NCBI RefSeq assembly: GCF_040939455.1
Contig: NC_134117.1
Location: forward strand, 68,408,501-68,472,500
DNA: 64,000 nucleotides
Source: Microcebus murinus
Taxonomy: Eukaryota; Chordata; Mammalia; Primates; Cheirogaleidae
Reading direction: 5' to 3'
Below, one piece after another: positions 45,866 to 56,110 of the stretch. Made by a program: the position numbers and the translations under genes. The stretch's first letter is position 1, and every line of letters starts with the position of its first letter. The notes under the pieces are model-generated. The model was not told where the DNA came from, did no database searches, and saw only the letters and a program-made list of their open reading frames with translations.

Positions 45866-47851
45866 GGCAAGAAGGGATGCAAGCAGGATCAACTTCCTAT
45901 TAATGGGAAAAATAAAACTATACTGTATACAATAAATTGGGGGGGAGCAGAGAGTGGAGGGCATCAAGCCGGAAATGGGGAGCATACCCCATGTAGCATT
46001 GCTGGGCTGGGTCCCCTCTGCTTCACAAAACCATTTTTCTGGGAATATGCCCCAGTATATACTCAGCTCAGTGATTTACAATGTTAACTTAAATATTTTT
46101 AGAAATGTTATGTCAGAGACATTATCTAATCCTTTCTGTTTCTAACAATTTTTTTCCTCGTTTATACTTTATGCTTCCTCCACCCCTTTAATCTCATAGC
46201 AAAAGTTATTTTGATAGGAGGGACAATAACAGAGTTTTTAAAACGTGAGAAGAGAGGTTTTTTCCCATTCTTTTTGTATGGGGGCGAACCTGTCTTGGCA
46301 AGTCTTCAGCGTCTTACATCGCAGTAGGTCTTGATGTCTATGTGAGGCAGACGTGCAATGGGCAGTTTTGAGTGGCAGGAGGTCCCACACAGGTGTGCGT
46401 GGTCAGGTGAGTCCACCCCTACCTGCCCAGCTGCCCGTACCTTGGCCTTCTGCAGAGGTTGCAGCCTGCACTGTGCCAGAGGCCGGGCGTGGGAGCTGGG
46501 GTTTTCAGAGCTCCCAGGGTCTCTGCTGCTTTAGACGCGATATCGAAGCTCCCTTTAAATGCTCACGTGGAATGTGCTGGAGAATCACTAGCTAGAGTTG
46601 GAAATGCCCCAAGGAAGAATTATTCTTTCCTGGAAGCCCACACAGATGCTCTCTGTCCTGACTGCGGTAGGCGGGCCGGGCAGGCTTGGGGACTCCAGCT
46701 CAGAGCGACATGGTCAAGGGTCACACCTGGGCGCAGGGGGGTCCTGAGTCCTGGCTGCCTGCAGCCTGGGGCCTATTTCCTAGGACCTTCCAGGAATAGA
46801 ACTGGTGGCAGCCTTTCTGCCAAGGACTCATTCCCTAGGGAAGAAGGATGGTGGCAGGGCAGGGTTATGTGCCTGTGGGGAGCAGCGCTAGGTGCTTCCG
46901 GCCCTGCTGCTCGTTTTCCCACTGCTCCTCTTCTCTCCTGGCCTGTTTCCCCTAATGGCCTGGGCGAGGGGCATGGGGAGACTTATTCCAGTCCTTCTCT
47001 GGCCCTGAGCGCCTCAGCCCTGCTGACAGGAGGACGGTGGGGGCCCTGGGCAGTGCCGCCCCCTGCCTTGCCCTGGACGGTCACGCGCTGGATCCTGCTG
47101 GGCGGGCTGGCCCAAGGCAGGCTGACCAGGGGTGGGCCTAGAGACCTCTCCTTGGGCACAAAGAGAGTTCCCTTGAGATCCCAGTCTCAGTGTCTTAAGG
47201 TGGCAGGAGGCGCCTTGGCGGAAGTCCCACGTGTGGAGCTAGGACGCGGGGCAGCAGCAGCAGGCCTCCAGAAGCAAGGCTTGCTGCCCAGCTACGGGTG
47301 GGGTCCTGGCGTCCCTGTACACCCAATAGGCTCCGCGAGCCAGAGTCTCATCCTGCCACCCGAGGCCTACCCAGCAGCTGGTGACACTCCGAGCTCAGCC
47401 ATTCCCTGCACTCACCCTGAAGACCTCAAACCTCCTGATGCCTGGTGGCTCCACGTCAGCTCCCCAGGGAGTAGGACTGCTGCCCCTGCGGCCAATAGCC
47501 CCACTGTCCACAGTGTTCCTTTCTCCCCGGCAGCCTGGCGTGCACCTTGGAGTGGCCCCTTGCCTCCGTGCAGGCAGTGTCTGTGCCTTCAAATGGCTTT
47601 TGACCGCTCCTCCTCTCTTGTGACCTGCTAATTCCGACCCCTGAACTAGATCCCTCTCATCCCCGTCCCAGGTCAGTTTCTGTTCCTAACTATCTAAGCA
47701 GAAACTTGTGATTTGTTTGTACTTTTGCTGGAAACCTGCTGGTGCCAGCTTCTGGGCTCTGTGTTATGGGGAATTCAGGAGGAGACTAGTGGTGACCTGA
47801 GGCTATTTTAGCCGCAAGTAATCTCTTCCAATTGATTCTTACAATACACAT
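45866..47851. other. No gene recognised; contains a long chance-like ORF
   Basis: GC-rich from 46350. A 390-codon plus-strand open frame (46459-47631) is the longest in the window outside tandem repeats. It is rich in Gly, Pro, Ala, Arg and Ser with no domain I recognise, and the ATG context and frame show no splice or polyadenylation support. I do not call it a gene. Confidence 0.4.
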
Positions 47852-48431
47852 TGTGGGGAAAAATACAAACTCTGAAATATTTGAAAGAAGTTTATTCTGA
47901 GCCAAATTTGAGGACCATGACCTGGAGCCACTCCCAAGAAGCCTTGAGCAAGTGGACTCACTGTGGCTGGTTACAATTCGATTTTATACATTTCAGGGAG
48001 ATAGGGTTTACAGGTAAAGTCATAAATCAATACGTGGGAGGCATACATTGGCTTTGCCCAAAAAGGTGGGACATTTCGGCATGGAGCTTACAGGTTACAG
48101 GTGAGTTTAAAGATTCTTTGGTTTGTAATTGGTTAAAGACATGAAGCTTTGTCTAAAGGCTTGGAATGTTTCAACATAAAGAGCTGTTATCAGAGATAAG
48201 CCACACGTACATTTGTTGTGTACATTGAGGAACTGCAGGTCTGTCTTGCATACCCTTAGTCCCTCAATGGGTCACAAAGGAAGTCTTAAGAAGGGAGGGG
48301 GGCATGATGAGTCATGTCTGACCTCCCTCCTCCTGGCAGACAATTTAGTTTTAGGATATTCCTTTGGCCATGAGGGGGTCCATTCAGTCAGCCGGTGGGG
48401 GGTGAGCCTTAAAATTTTATTTTAGTTCACA
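47852..48431 (-). mobile_element. Solo ERV1-type LTR, minus strand
   Basis: A 580-base LTR beginning TGTGG and ending TTCACA on plus, so on its own strand it starts TGTGAACTAAAATAAAATTT and ends CCCCACA. It is flanked by the 4-base repeat ACAT (47848-47851 and 48432-48435), and a 4-base duplication is typical of gammaretrovirus-like ERV1. Characteristic reversed phrases are AAGTTTATTCTGAGCCAAAT, TCGATTTTATACATTTCAGG and GTGGGACATTTCGGCATGGA. No internal viral genes are present; the provirus was probably reduced to a solo LTR by recombination. Confidence 0.7.
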
Positions 48432-48435
48432 ACAT

Positions 48436-49328
48436 GAAAGGTCAGAAAATAGCCAAAAAGCAGCACAAAAACCACACAGGAACAATGTCAACATAGCCTT
48501 GGGAGGGGTTTCTATTATCTTCGGCAACAATGAGGTAGCCTGGGAGCATAATCAAGGACATTTTCATTGTTCAGTGACTCACTTGGCCAGCGCCGGGGGA
48601 GAAGAGGCCTTAGTGGTCAAGCCAAAGTCTAAAGAAGCCACTGGACCCACCAGAGTGCTACAGAGCACCTTCTGTCCCTGTGGGTGGGGGCTGCTGTCCG
48701 TCTGTCTGGAGCCTGGACCTTGCCTGGCTTCCTCCCAGCTGGAGTGCAGTAGCGGGGACTTGCCCACGGAACCCTGGAAGGTGTGGTTCCGAAGGAGGCT
48801 GAGCCTGGCTTTGTCTTCTGTGCCTTGTATCTGGTGGAACAAAACTAAGACCCTCCCCACATTCACGACGGCACATGTTGTATCAGCCCAGGGCACCACA
48901 CCCAGTGAGGGCCTGACTCCAAAGCATGGACCGGGCAGTGAGCTAACTGCCTTCCAGCTTTTGGTCTCCAAGGGGCATTCAACCAGGGGCCCAGGAGGTG
49001 GTTCAAAGGTGGCATTATGCTGGGTGTCTACTGTCAACACGATATTTACGGAGGATGAATACTCAGAACAATTGAACCAATGAACAGGTTCTGAACTGAA
49101 TGCGCTGACTACAACTGAAAATATGACTGTTGAAAAAAATTTTTAGGAAGAAGTAAGAAATGATTTAAAGATCCATGTTTCATGTTCTGAGTGAGCTATA
49201 AGGATGTATGAGATAATTAGGGGAGCTCAGGATGATGAAAATACAATAGGCTGAGGCACAAGCCCAGATGAAAATGACATCAGGAATATAAGGAAAAGGC
49301 CTGGAAGATACTGTAAAGGAAAAGAAAA
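48436..49328. other. Unassigned DNA between two LTRs
   Basis: I see no retroviral gene order here, so the flanking LTRs (which have opposite orientation) do not look like one provirus. A 194-codon plus-strand frame at 48499-49083 has no recognisable domain. Confidence 0.4.
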
Positions 49329-49949
49329 TGTCAGGACCCCGGCCTGCAGCTTCTTATGCAAAGGGAAGGTCAAACTGGAGGCTGAGTCCTGCACTGCCCC
49401 TTCCAGATGAATGGCAGTTACTGACATTGCATCAGCCAGACCCCCAGGGAAAGGTGAAAGGCGTCCGGCACCCACAAGGACTGCCCCATGGATCACCCAT
49501 AAGCGAGGACGTGCACATTGTGACTTCGGGTCTGCAGGCTGAGTCTGGCTCCTAAACTCCAGTCTGGTCATTCCACACTATGGTGTTGATGACATCTTCC
49601 CTGGTGCAGAACAGAGACAAGATCAATCCTTCTCCAACCCACCTAGGGACATCTGCATAATTGATGCTTCCTTCCCTCCCTTTTTCTCTTGGAACATTCT
49701 CCTTGTTTTATGTAAAATATAGAATTCCTGGGCCTCACAAGAATGTGATCATTTGTCTCACTGCCCACCCCCTCCTATTTTTTTCCTTTCTGCATGCCCT
49801 AGCTCCTTTAAAACCTGCATTCCCAAATCCCACTTCGGAAAAGCAGTCACAGATTTGTCTGGGCTTTGTGTTTTTCCCAGGTGTGTCCTCAAACTGTAGT
49901 TTAATTATTTGAGGTCTTTACCTCAGTCACTTATTCTGGGTTGTCAACA
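49329..49949 (+). mobile_element. Probable ERV LTR, plus strand
   Basis: The segment starts TGTCAGGACCCCGGCC and ends TTGAGGTCTTTACCTCAGTC and then GGGTTGTCAACA, a 3' end seen in some ERV1 LTRs. AT-rich control-region text (GTTTTATGTAAAATATAGAA) and a CTCCTTTAAAACCTGCATTC box occupy the middle. No clean target duplication is visible, so boundaries are tentative. Confidence 0.5.
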
Positions 49950-52096
49950 CATACACATATGAACCAAAAATAGTCTTAAGCCCTCTGTTAACTGAATGGA
50001 TGCCTTGCAGAAACCTTAACATGGAGTTCCCAGCCATAACGGGATGAGAAAGATAAAGCATGGTCACATGCCTACTGATTTCCCTTCATGAATATTCATG
50101 ACTCCTCCTGTAGCTTGTTGAATATGTATATGTGGCCATCTTCTTATAAAATCTTGTTGCTTTTTGTCTCTATTCTTTGAAGGCCGTGTGGTGTGTGTGT
50201 GGGTGGTTGGTTAAGAGTCTGGGACTTGGGGAAGAGGGCTGAGCTACTAATATCACTTCTGGTATCATTGTGGATGATAGTTTAAGCTATGGGATTTAAG
50301 GGGGTCCCAGGCCTGAGCCCTGTGTCAATCCAGTGTTTAGAGAAGGGAAAGGAGTAGGATCCACCCAAGGAGGCTGAGAAGGGGCAGACAGTTTGTAAGG
50401 AGAGATAGTCATGTCACAGAATTTCTTTTCAGTTAGAAGTATATTTGGCTTCTAGTAATAGAGACCTTCTAATAATAGACACATCTAGAAATGTAACAAT
50501 GGCTGAAATCATTTAGAAGGGTTTTTTCTCTTCCATCATGTAAAAGTGGGATGTGTGCCCAGGATGTGGCCCATAGGTATTGGGAATATAGACACCTTCT
50601 ATTCTATGTTTTGCCAGCAACTTCCATCTGCAAAGTCAATTCAGTCTGTGATGGCTGCTGGAGCTCCAGCCATCCCATCTGTATTCTCACCTAAAAAACG
50701 GAAGAACAGAAGAGCATGAAGGCTCAGCTACTTGTTAGTCTCCCTCCTAACCTGCTTTCCTGGAAATTCCACTTACAAGTTCACCTTGGCTGCCTCTGTC
50801 ATAAAGGAGATTGTACAATACAGTTTTTCTGATGCTTACTATCCTTATCTGTAAAAATAGGAAGTTCTTTACTGGTTCATGATTCATTATTCATGCATGC
50901 ATCCATTATCCACGAACTGTATCAAGCATATATACATCAAGCGGTAGGCTCAGGGCTGACACACTGCCTAACGCACCTGGGCATGTGATGGGGGTGGCCT
51001 GGGACGAGAAGTAGGAATCCCTGTCTGCCACCACTGCTGAGCACTGACCGGCTAGGTGAGCAGCGCTGGGTGCTTGGTATTCCACTCATGCTCACAGCGG
51101 CTCTGCAGGCTTGTGGTTCCTTCACTGAGAAAAGACAGTGGGTCTGCAGGGGGTGCCCTCGTGGTGGCGCCCCGTGCTGTGCAGTGGCTGGCGGCGCCTC
51201 TGCACCTGTGCCGTGGGGCCACCGGTGGCCTGCGCTCTGCTGCAGGCCCTGCAGACTCGCTGACCGGGATAGCGCCGGGCAGGAAGCCTAGAACAATGAG
51301 TCGCTGCAGCCCAGAGGTCTGGGCACGCCAGCAGAGATCTGCCCCCTGTGTGTTCTGGAATGTTTAGTATGGTTGACCTTGCCAGTGATTTATGAAGTAC
51401 CTTAAAAATAGTTTTCACCTAGAAATAAAATATGGCCCTGATTCTTATGCATACAATAACCATTGTACTTGTTGATGACTTCAGCTACAGTTGTTTGAAA
51501 TCGGTATTACATCCACTCAGAATACTCAATACCCAGGTTCTGAGCAGAATTTCCTCTAGTGGTACAAGGAAACCATTCAGTCCTACCCTTAAGAGGTGAT
51601 GGATAAAATTATCCTGATTATGAAGAAATTATTTGTCTAGTGGATAAAGCCTGCTGACTCCTTTGTGTAGATAGCCACATTTTTCTGAGTCTGACCTCAC
51701 TCAGCTATGGCACAGAGGGTGGGACGCACCCGCCATGTGCCCCCCTGCGCTGTGCGGGAAGCTCTCCCTGCTTGTCAGGCCCTTCTGCCTCTGGCCTGGG
51801 CCTTCGTCTTCCTAACTCTGCCCATCTGCACGTTGAAGCCACCTGACCTAGTGCTTCAAGTTTTGTTTCTCATTAATCCACATTTCCCTTGTGCTAAGTG
51901 TCCAGATAGCCTCAATTGTCATGTTATCAACAGGCAGAGAGGTGGCAGCCTCTAATGCCACGTGTGGGGCCAGGCAAACTCCTTCTTGCCTGTCAGATGG
52001 GCGCCCTGAGGGCTCCCCACGGAGACATTCCCGCACTTTCTGTGAGGAATAGTCCAGAGACTGCAACAGAGAAACTGCTAACGTCTCCAAGTGTCT
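49950..52096. other. No gene recognised; includes ancient repeat scrap
   Basis: Mixed DNA. Around 50300-50415 (GTCAATCCAGTGTTTAGAGA, GCTGAGAAGGGGCAGACAG) it resembles the purine-rich ancient repeat of 26.5-29 kb. CpG-containing GC-rich DNA occurs at 51060-51310. No gene. Confidence 0.4.
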
Positions 52097-52266
52097 CCTT
52101 CCTTCCTTCCTTCCTTCCTTCCTTCCTTCCTTCCTTCCTTCCTTCCTTCCTTCCTTCCTTCCTTCCTTCCTTCCTTCCTTCCTTCCTTCCTTCCTTCCTT
52201 CCTTCCTTCCTTCCTTCCTTCCTTCCTTCCTTCCTTCCTTCCTTCCTTCCTTCCTTCCTTCCTTCC
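52097..52266 (+). repeat. (TTCC)n tetranucleotide array, about 42 units
   Basis: About 170 bases of uninterrupted CTTC/TTCC, followed by TCTTTCTC and related pyrimidine-rich flanks to about 52320. On the minus strand it is GGAA, a polypurine mirror repeat able to form triplex DNA. (GGAA)n arrays also bind ETS-family factors. Length variation between individuals is likely. Confidence 0.97.
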
Positions 52267-52299
52267 TCTTTCTCTTTCTTTCTTCCTTTCTCTTTCTCT

Positions 52300-52370
52300 C
52301 ATTCTTTCTTTCATTTTATTTTTTAGAGCAGTTTTAGGTTCACCGCAAAATTGAGTGGAGAGTATTTTTC
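52300..52370 (-). mobile_element. L1M scrap, minus strand
   Basis: TTAGAGCAGTTTTAGGTTCA and CAAAATTGAGTGGAGAGTAT match a reversed L1M segment often seen next to simple repeats. Confidence 0.45.
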
Positions 52371-52379
52371 CAACAAATG

Positions 52380-52480
52380 TCATCTCATTTGATTCTTATA
52401 ACAGTCTCATGAATTAAGCATGGGAGGTATTGCCAATGTATTTGAAAAACTTAAGAAAGTGATGTCCTGGGCAGTCATTT
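52380..52480 (-). mobile_element. MIR fragment, minus strand
   Basis: CATCTCATTTGATTCTTATA, ACAGTCTCATGAATTAAGCA and GAGGTATTGCCAATGTATTT follow reversed MIR order. Confidence 0.45.
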
Positions 52481-53130
52481 CTTGCCTGGTAAGTGTAAGA
52501 CATGACTCCCAGCTGAGTGTTCAGGATAGGCACGTGGAGCGGAGAGGGGTGAAACTGCAAGCTGCCTTCTGGTGGGCTGAGATGGCCCTGGGCAGGGGAC
52601 GGGGAGCCACCAGCCCATTCTGAAGTGTGCTGACGGGGGCCCAGGGTTAACAATTCGGAACAAGCTGACAGGCACAGAAGCACAACCGCGACAAGGCCGC
52701 GCAGTCGTGTCCAGCTGCCGCCAAATGCAGACACCTGGAGGGAAGCACGGAATCCTCTTTCCCATCTTCAAAAAATGTTCAGAGCAAGTAGATGCAAAGC
52801 CAGCAAACCGTTGCCATCGGGGCAGAAGCACGAGGGGGAGGGGAGGGAAGCGAAAGTGGAGGCCAGACTTGGGGATTCTGGAAAGAGCAGCGCTCAACGT
52901 GGTGCAGAAGTTGTTTTAGCAAATGGTGAAAAGAAAACAGAATCTTAAAATCGGGGTGGAGGGCTGTGGGGGAAAGTGAGGAAAGACATGACAGGGAAGA
53001 ACGGCTCCATAAGTTCGGGAAGAAAGTGCTTAGCAGAGGGAGGCAGTGGGAAGATGACAAACCCCAAGAGAGGCGGAGAGAGATGGAAGTGGCTCCTGTT
53101 CGTCAGTTTTGAAATGCAACTTCCTGCGCC
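52481..53130. other. No gene recognised
   Basis: Unassigned mixed DNA. CpG density increases towards 53130. Confidence 0.4.
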
Positions 53131-55135
53131 AGATCAAGTCTGGGTCAGCCACCGCGGAGCGCGGGTAAGACTCCGGCCGGCCCGCTGCTCTGGGCTCACG
53201 GGCTCTAGACTCGGTAGGCCGCCCTTCATCCCGAGGGAGGCCAGGCAGGACTTCGGTGCTCCCAGCTGCGGCCCAGAGACGGAGGAGAACTGGGGAGGGC
53301 GGTGCGGTCCCCACTGGCCGGGTCCCAGGGCTGTCGCGGGCTCACGCAGGCAGAGGGTGGCCTGGGCAATCCGGGAGAGAGGGGCCCTGACTGAGGTCTT
53401 TTCATTTAGAAATAAATTTAGACTTACAGGACAATTGCAAACAATGCGCAGAGTTTTAGCCACGCCGCGTGAGCGTCTGTGAGAGCCGCGGCGCGGGGAT
53501 CACTCCCAGGGACGGCGGCGCCACGCAGCCTCGTCTGCGCCATGGCGCTGCCCGCCACCCGGCGCTGCCCGCCACACGCGGCGCTGCCCGCCACACACGC
53601 GCTGCCCGCCACACACGCGCTGCCCGCCACACACGCGCTGCCCGCCACCCCGCGCTGCCCGCCACACACGCGCTGCCCGCCACACACGCGCTGCCCGCCA
53701 CACGCGGCGCTGCCCGCCACACCCGGCGCTGCCCGCCACACACGCGCTGCCCGCCACACACGCGCTGCCCGCCACACACGCGCTGCCCGCCACACCCGGC
53801 GCTGCCCGCCACACACGCGCTGCCCGCCACACACGCGCTGCCCGCCACACACGCGCTGCCCGCCACACACGCGCTGCCCGCCACACCCGGCGCTGCCCGC
53901 CACACACGCGCTGCCCGCCACACCCGGCGCTGCCCGCCACACACGCGCTGCCCGCCACACACGCGCTGCCCGCCACACACGCGCTGCCCGCCACACCCGG
54001 CGCTGCCCGCCACACACGCGCTGCCCGCCACACCCGGCGCTGCCCGCCACACACGCGCTGCCCGCCACACACGCGCTGCCCGCCACACCCGGCGCTGCCC
54101 GCCACACACGCGCTGCCCGCCACACGCGGCGCTGCCCGCCACACCCGGCGCTGCCCGCCACACACGCGCTGCCCGCCACACACGCGCTGCCCGCCACACC
54201 CGGCGCTGCCCGCCACACACGCGCTGCCCGCCACACACGCGCTGCCCGCCACACCCGGCGCTGCCCGCCACACACGCGCTGCCCGCCACACACGCGCTGC
54301 CCGCCACACACGCGCTGCCCGCCACACCCGGCGCTGCCCGCCACACACGCGCTGCCCGCCACACACGCGCTGCCCGCCACCCGGCGCTGCCCGCCACACC
54401 CGACGCTGCCCGCCACACACGCGCTGCCCGCCACACACGCGCTGCCCGCCACACCCGGCGCTGCCCGCCACACACGCGCTGCCCGCCACACCCGGCGCTG
54501 CCCGCCATACACGCGCTGCCCGCCACGGCCTCGTCTCTCCAGGACCCCGCACTGCAGGATCCCGCGGCTGGCTCCTGCACCTCCTCCCATCGGTGATAGC
54601 GCCTCGGTTTTTCCTTTAGTGTCACGAGCTTGACACTTTTGAGGGACATCGGGCAGCTATTAGTAGAGCGCCTCTCGGTCGGGGTTGGCCGGAAGTGCTC
54701 TGGGGTCCGGCTGAGTCACCACGGCCGGCGCGCGTGTCCGGCCACTGCCCTTCTCAGCGAGGCCGCCAGGGTGCCCGGTGCCCGCACAGCCCGCGCTACT
54801 TCCTGCGGCGGCAGTCATTTCCGTCACAGCACTGCCGCTCCTCTGTAAATCGGGGCTTGAGCAAAGAGCAAGGAGGAAGAGATTTCCCCTCTTTGGAGAG
54901 TGGGGACGTGAGAGCACCTTGGAGGGACAAAAGACACACACTGTGATCCACTGCCCCTCGGAGTCGACCGGTTCACCCGCCTGCAACCCGGAACTCACTC
55001 CACAGCATTTTTGCGAGACAAACATCCAATCTTTTCTTCCAGCGCGCACCGTGGGCAGCCGCGGAGGTCCGTCCCGGGCAGGGCTTTCTGCTCTGCCCAC
55101 GCCGCCTTCCCCAGCGCTCGGCGCACGGTGCTGCT
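53131..55135. promoter_or_regulatory. CpG-dense region flanking a minisatellite
   Basis: CpG-rich sequence at 53140-53560 and again at 54640-55135 surrounds the 18/19-base minisatellite. Before the array are strings such as CACCGCGGAGCGCGGGTAAG and GAGAGCCGCGGCGCGGGGAT. After it are a CCGGAAGTG ETS-like site (54689-54697), a TGAGTCA AP-1-like site (54712-54718) and an ACTTCCTG ETS-like site on the other strand (54798-54805). A short old L1M scrap interrupts at about 53403-53450. It could be a promoter region with no visible coding exon, or subtelomeric-type GC-rich DNA. Confidence 0.45.
53547..54527 (+). repeat. GC-rich minisatellite, 18/19-base unit, about 54 copies
   Basis: The core GCTGCCCGCCACAC is repeated about 54 times (my count of CTGCCCGCCA). 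Units end either ACGC (18 bases, the commonest form) or CCGGC/GCGGC (19 bases). Each unit has several CpGs, and plus is strongly C-rich against a G-rich minus strand. Because 19-base units shift frame while no unit contains a stop codon in any of the six frames, open frames of 350-397 codons run through on both strands. These are artefacts, not genes. Confidence 0.97.
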
Positions 55136-55292
55136 CAGTATGTATCTGCGGGGCAAATGAGTGTTAGAACGTTTTTGTTGTTGTTGTTACGCTGATCTCA
55201 GATTCCTTCTAAATTCCGCCCTCTGGGTTTATTTCTGTCCTCTGTACCACAGGCGAATATACACTGTTCTCAGTTGTAACTTGCCCTTAGTA
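55136..55292. other. Short unassigned spacer
   Basis: Contains a TTGTTGTTGTTGT run at 55174-55188; otherwise unassigned. Confidence 0.4.
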
Positions 55293-55307
55293 GACTTAGT
55301 TTTCTTT

Positions 55308-55568
55308 TTTTAATGTTTTTTTAAAAAGTGTCAGAATAGTACAGGGGTACAAACGTTTTGGTTATATAAATTGCTTTTGTGCCATTTGAATCAAAGTTCT
55401 AATTGTGCCCATCCCCCAGATGGTGTGCATTGTACCTGTTAGGTGTGAATTTGCCCACCCCCTCCCCCTCCCTCCTGCTTGACTTCTGATGAGTGCTGTT
55501 TCCATATGTAAACATAAGTGTGGAGCGATTAGTTCCAATTTAATGGTGAGTACATGTGGTGTTTGTTT
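55308..55568 (-). mobile_element. 5'-truncated strepsirrhine L1 3' UTR, minus strand
   Basis: Reversed L1 tail: T-rich head, GTACAGGGGTACAAACGTTT, TTTGTGCCATTTGAATCAAA, TGGTGTGCATTGTACCTGTT, a pyrimidine-rich CCACCCCCTCCCCCTCCCTC tract, and AATTTAATGGTGAGTACATG. The pattern matches lemur/galago L1 3' UTRs. It is flanked by a perfect 15-base target duplication, GACTTAGTTTTCTTT, at 55293-55307 and 55569-55583. It is recent. Confidence 0.9.
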
Positions 55569-55639
55569 GACTTAGTTTTCTTTGTTACTGAATGAAACAG
55601 AACTTTATTTTCCTCAATTTGAAAATCTTTTGTTTTTTT

Positions 55640-56110
55640 CCCCAATCATTATATCGTGGTAAAATACATATAAAATTTACCATCTCAACCATTTCTCAGT
55701 GTACAGTTCAGTGGTATTAAATACATCCATAATCTTGTACAAACATCACCATCATCTGTCCACAGGACACTTTTCATTTTGTAAAACTGAAGCACCACTA
55801 TTCTACTTTCTGTCTCTGTAAATCTGACTGTTGTAGGAGTGTCGTAAGTGGAATCACACAATCTTTGTCCTTTTGTCACTGGCTTATTTCACTTAGCATA
55901 AGGTAGTCTGGGTTCATCCAAGTTGTAGAATGTGTCAGAATGTCTGTCATTTTCAAGACTGAGTAATATACCATTGTGTGTGTATACACCCATTTTGCTA
56001 TCCCTTGTCCTGTGAGGGCACGCGGGCTGCTTCCACGGTTCTGCTATCGTGCATGATGCTGCTGTGAACATGGGCACGTGAGACCCGCTGTGCGCTTGCA
56101 GGTTCAGCCC
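55640..56110 (-). mobile_element. L1M 3' region, minus strand
   Basis: Reversed L1M: ATTATATCGTGGTAAAATAC, AGTGTACAGTTCAGTGGTAT, GTTGTAGGAGTGTCGTAAGT, GGCTTATTTCACTTAGCATA, GGGTTCATCCAAGTTGTAGA, AGACTGAGTAATATACCATT and GTGTATACACCCATTTTGCT. It is colinear with the copy at 36215-36800. Confidence 0.8.

Noticed and set aside
48436..49328. A provirus between the two LTRs at 47.85 and 49.33 kb
   Set aside because: The LTRs are in opposite orientation and of different sequence, and the interval shows no primer-binding site, gag, pol or env-like text. They are separate insertions.
52091..52383. Frames encoding repeated Leu-Pro-Ser-Phe or Lys-Glu-Gly-Arg
   Set aside because: Pure translation of the TTCC microsatellite.
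53424..54649. Open frames of 350-397 codons on both strands through the GC minisatellite
   Set aside because: The repeat unit has no stop codon in any frame, so long frames arise automatically. Unit lengths of 18 and 19 shift the frame repeatedly, giving equally long frames on both strands, and there is no coding signal.
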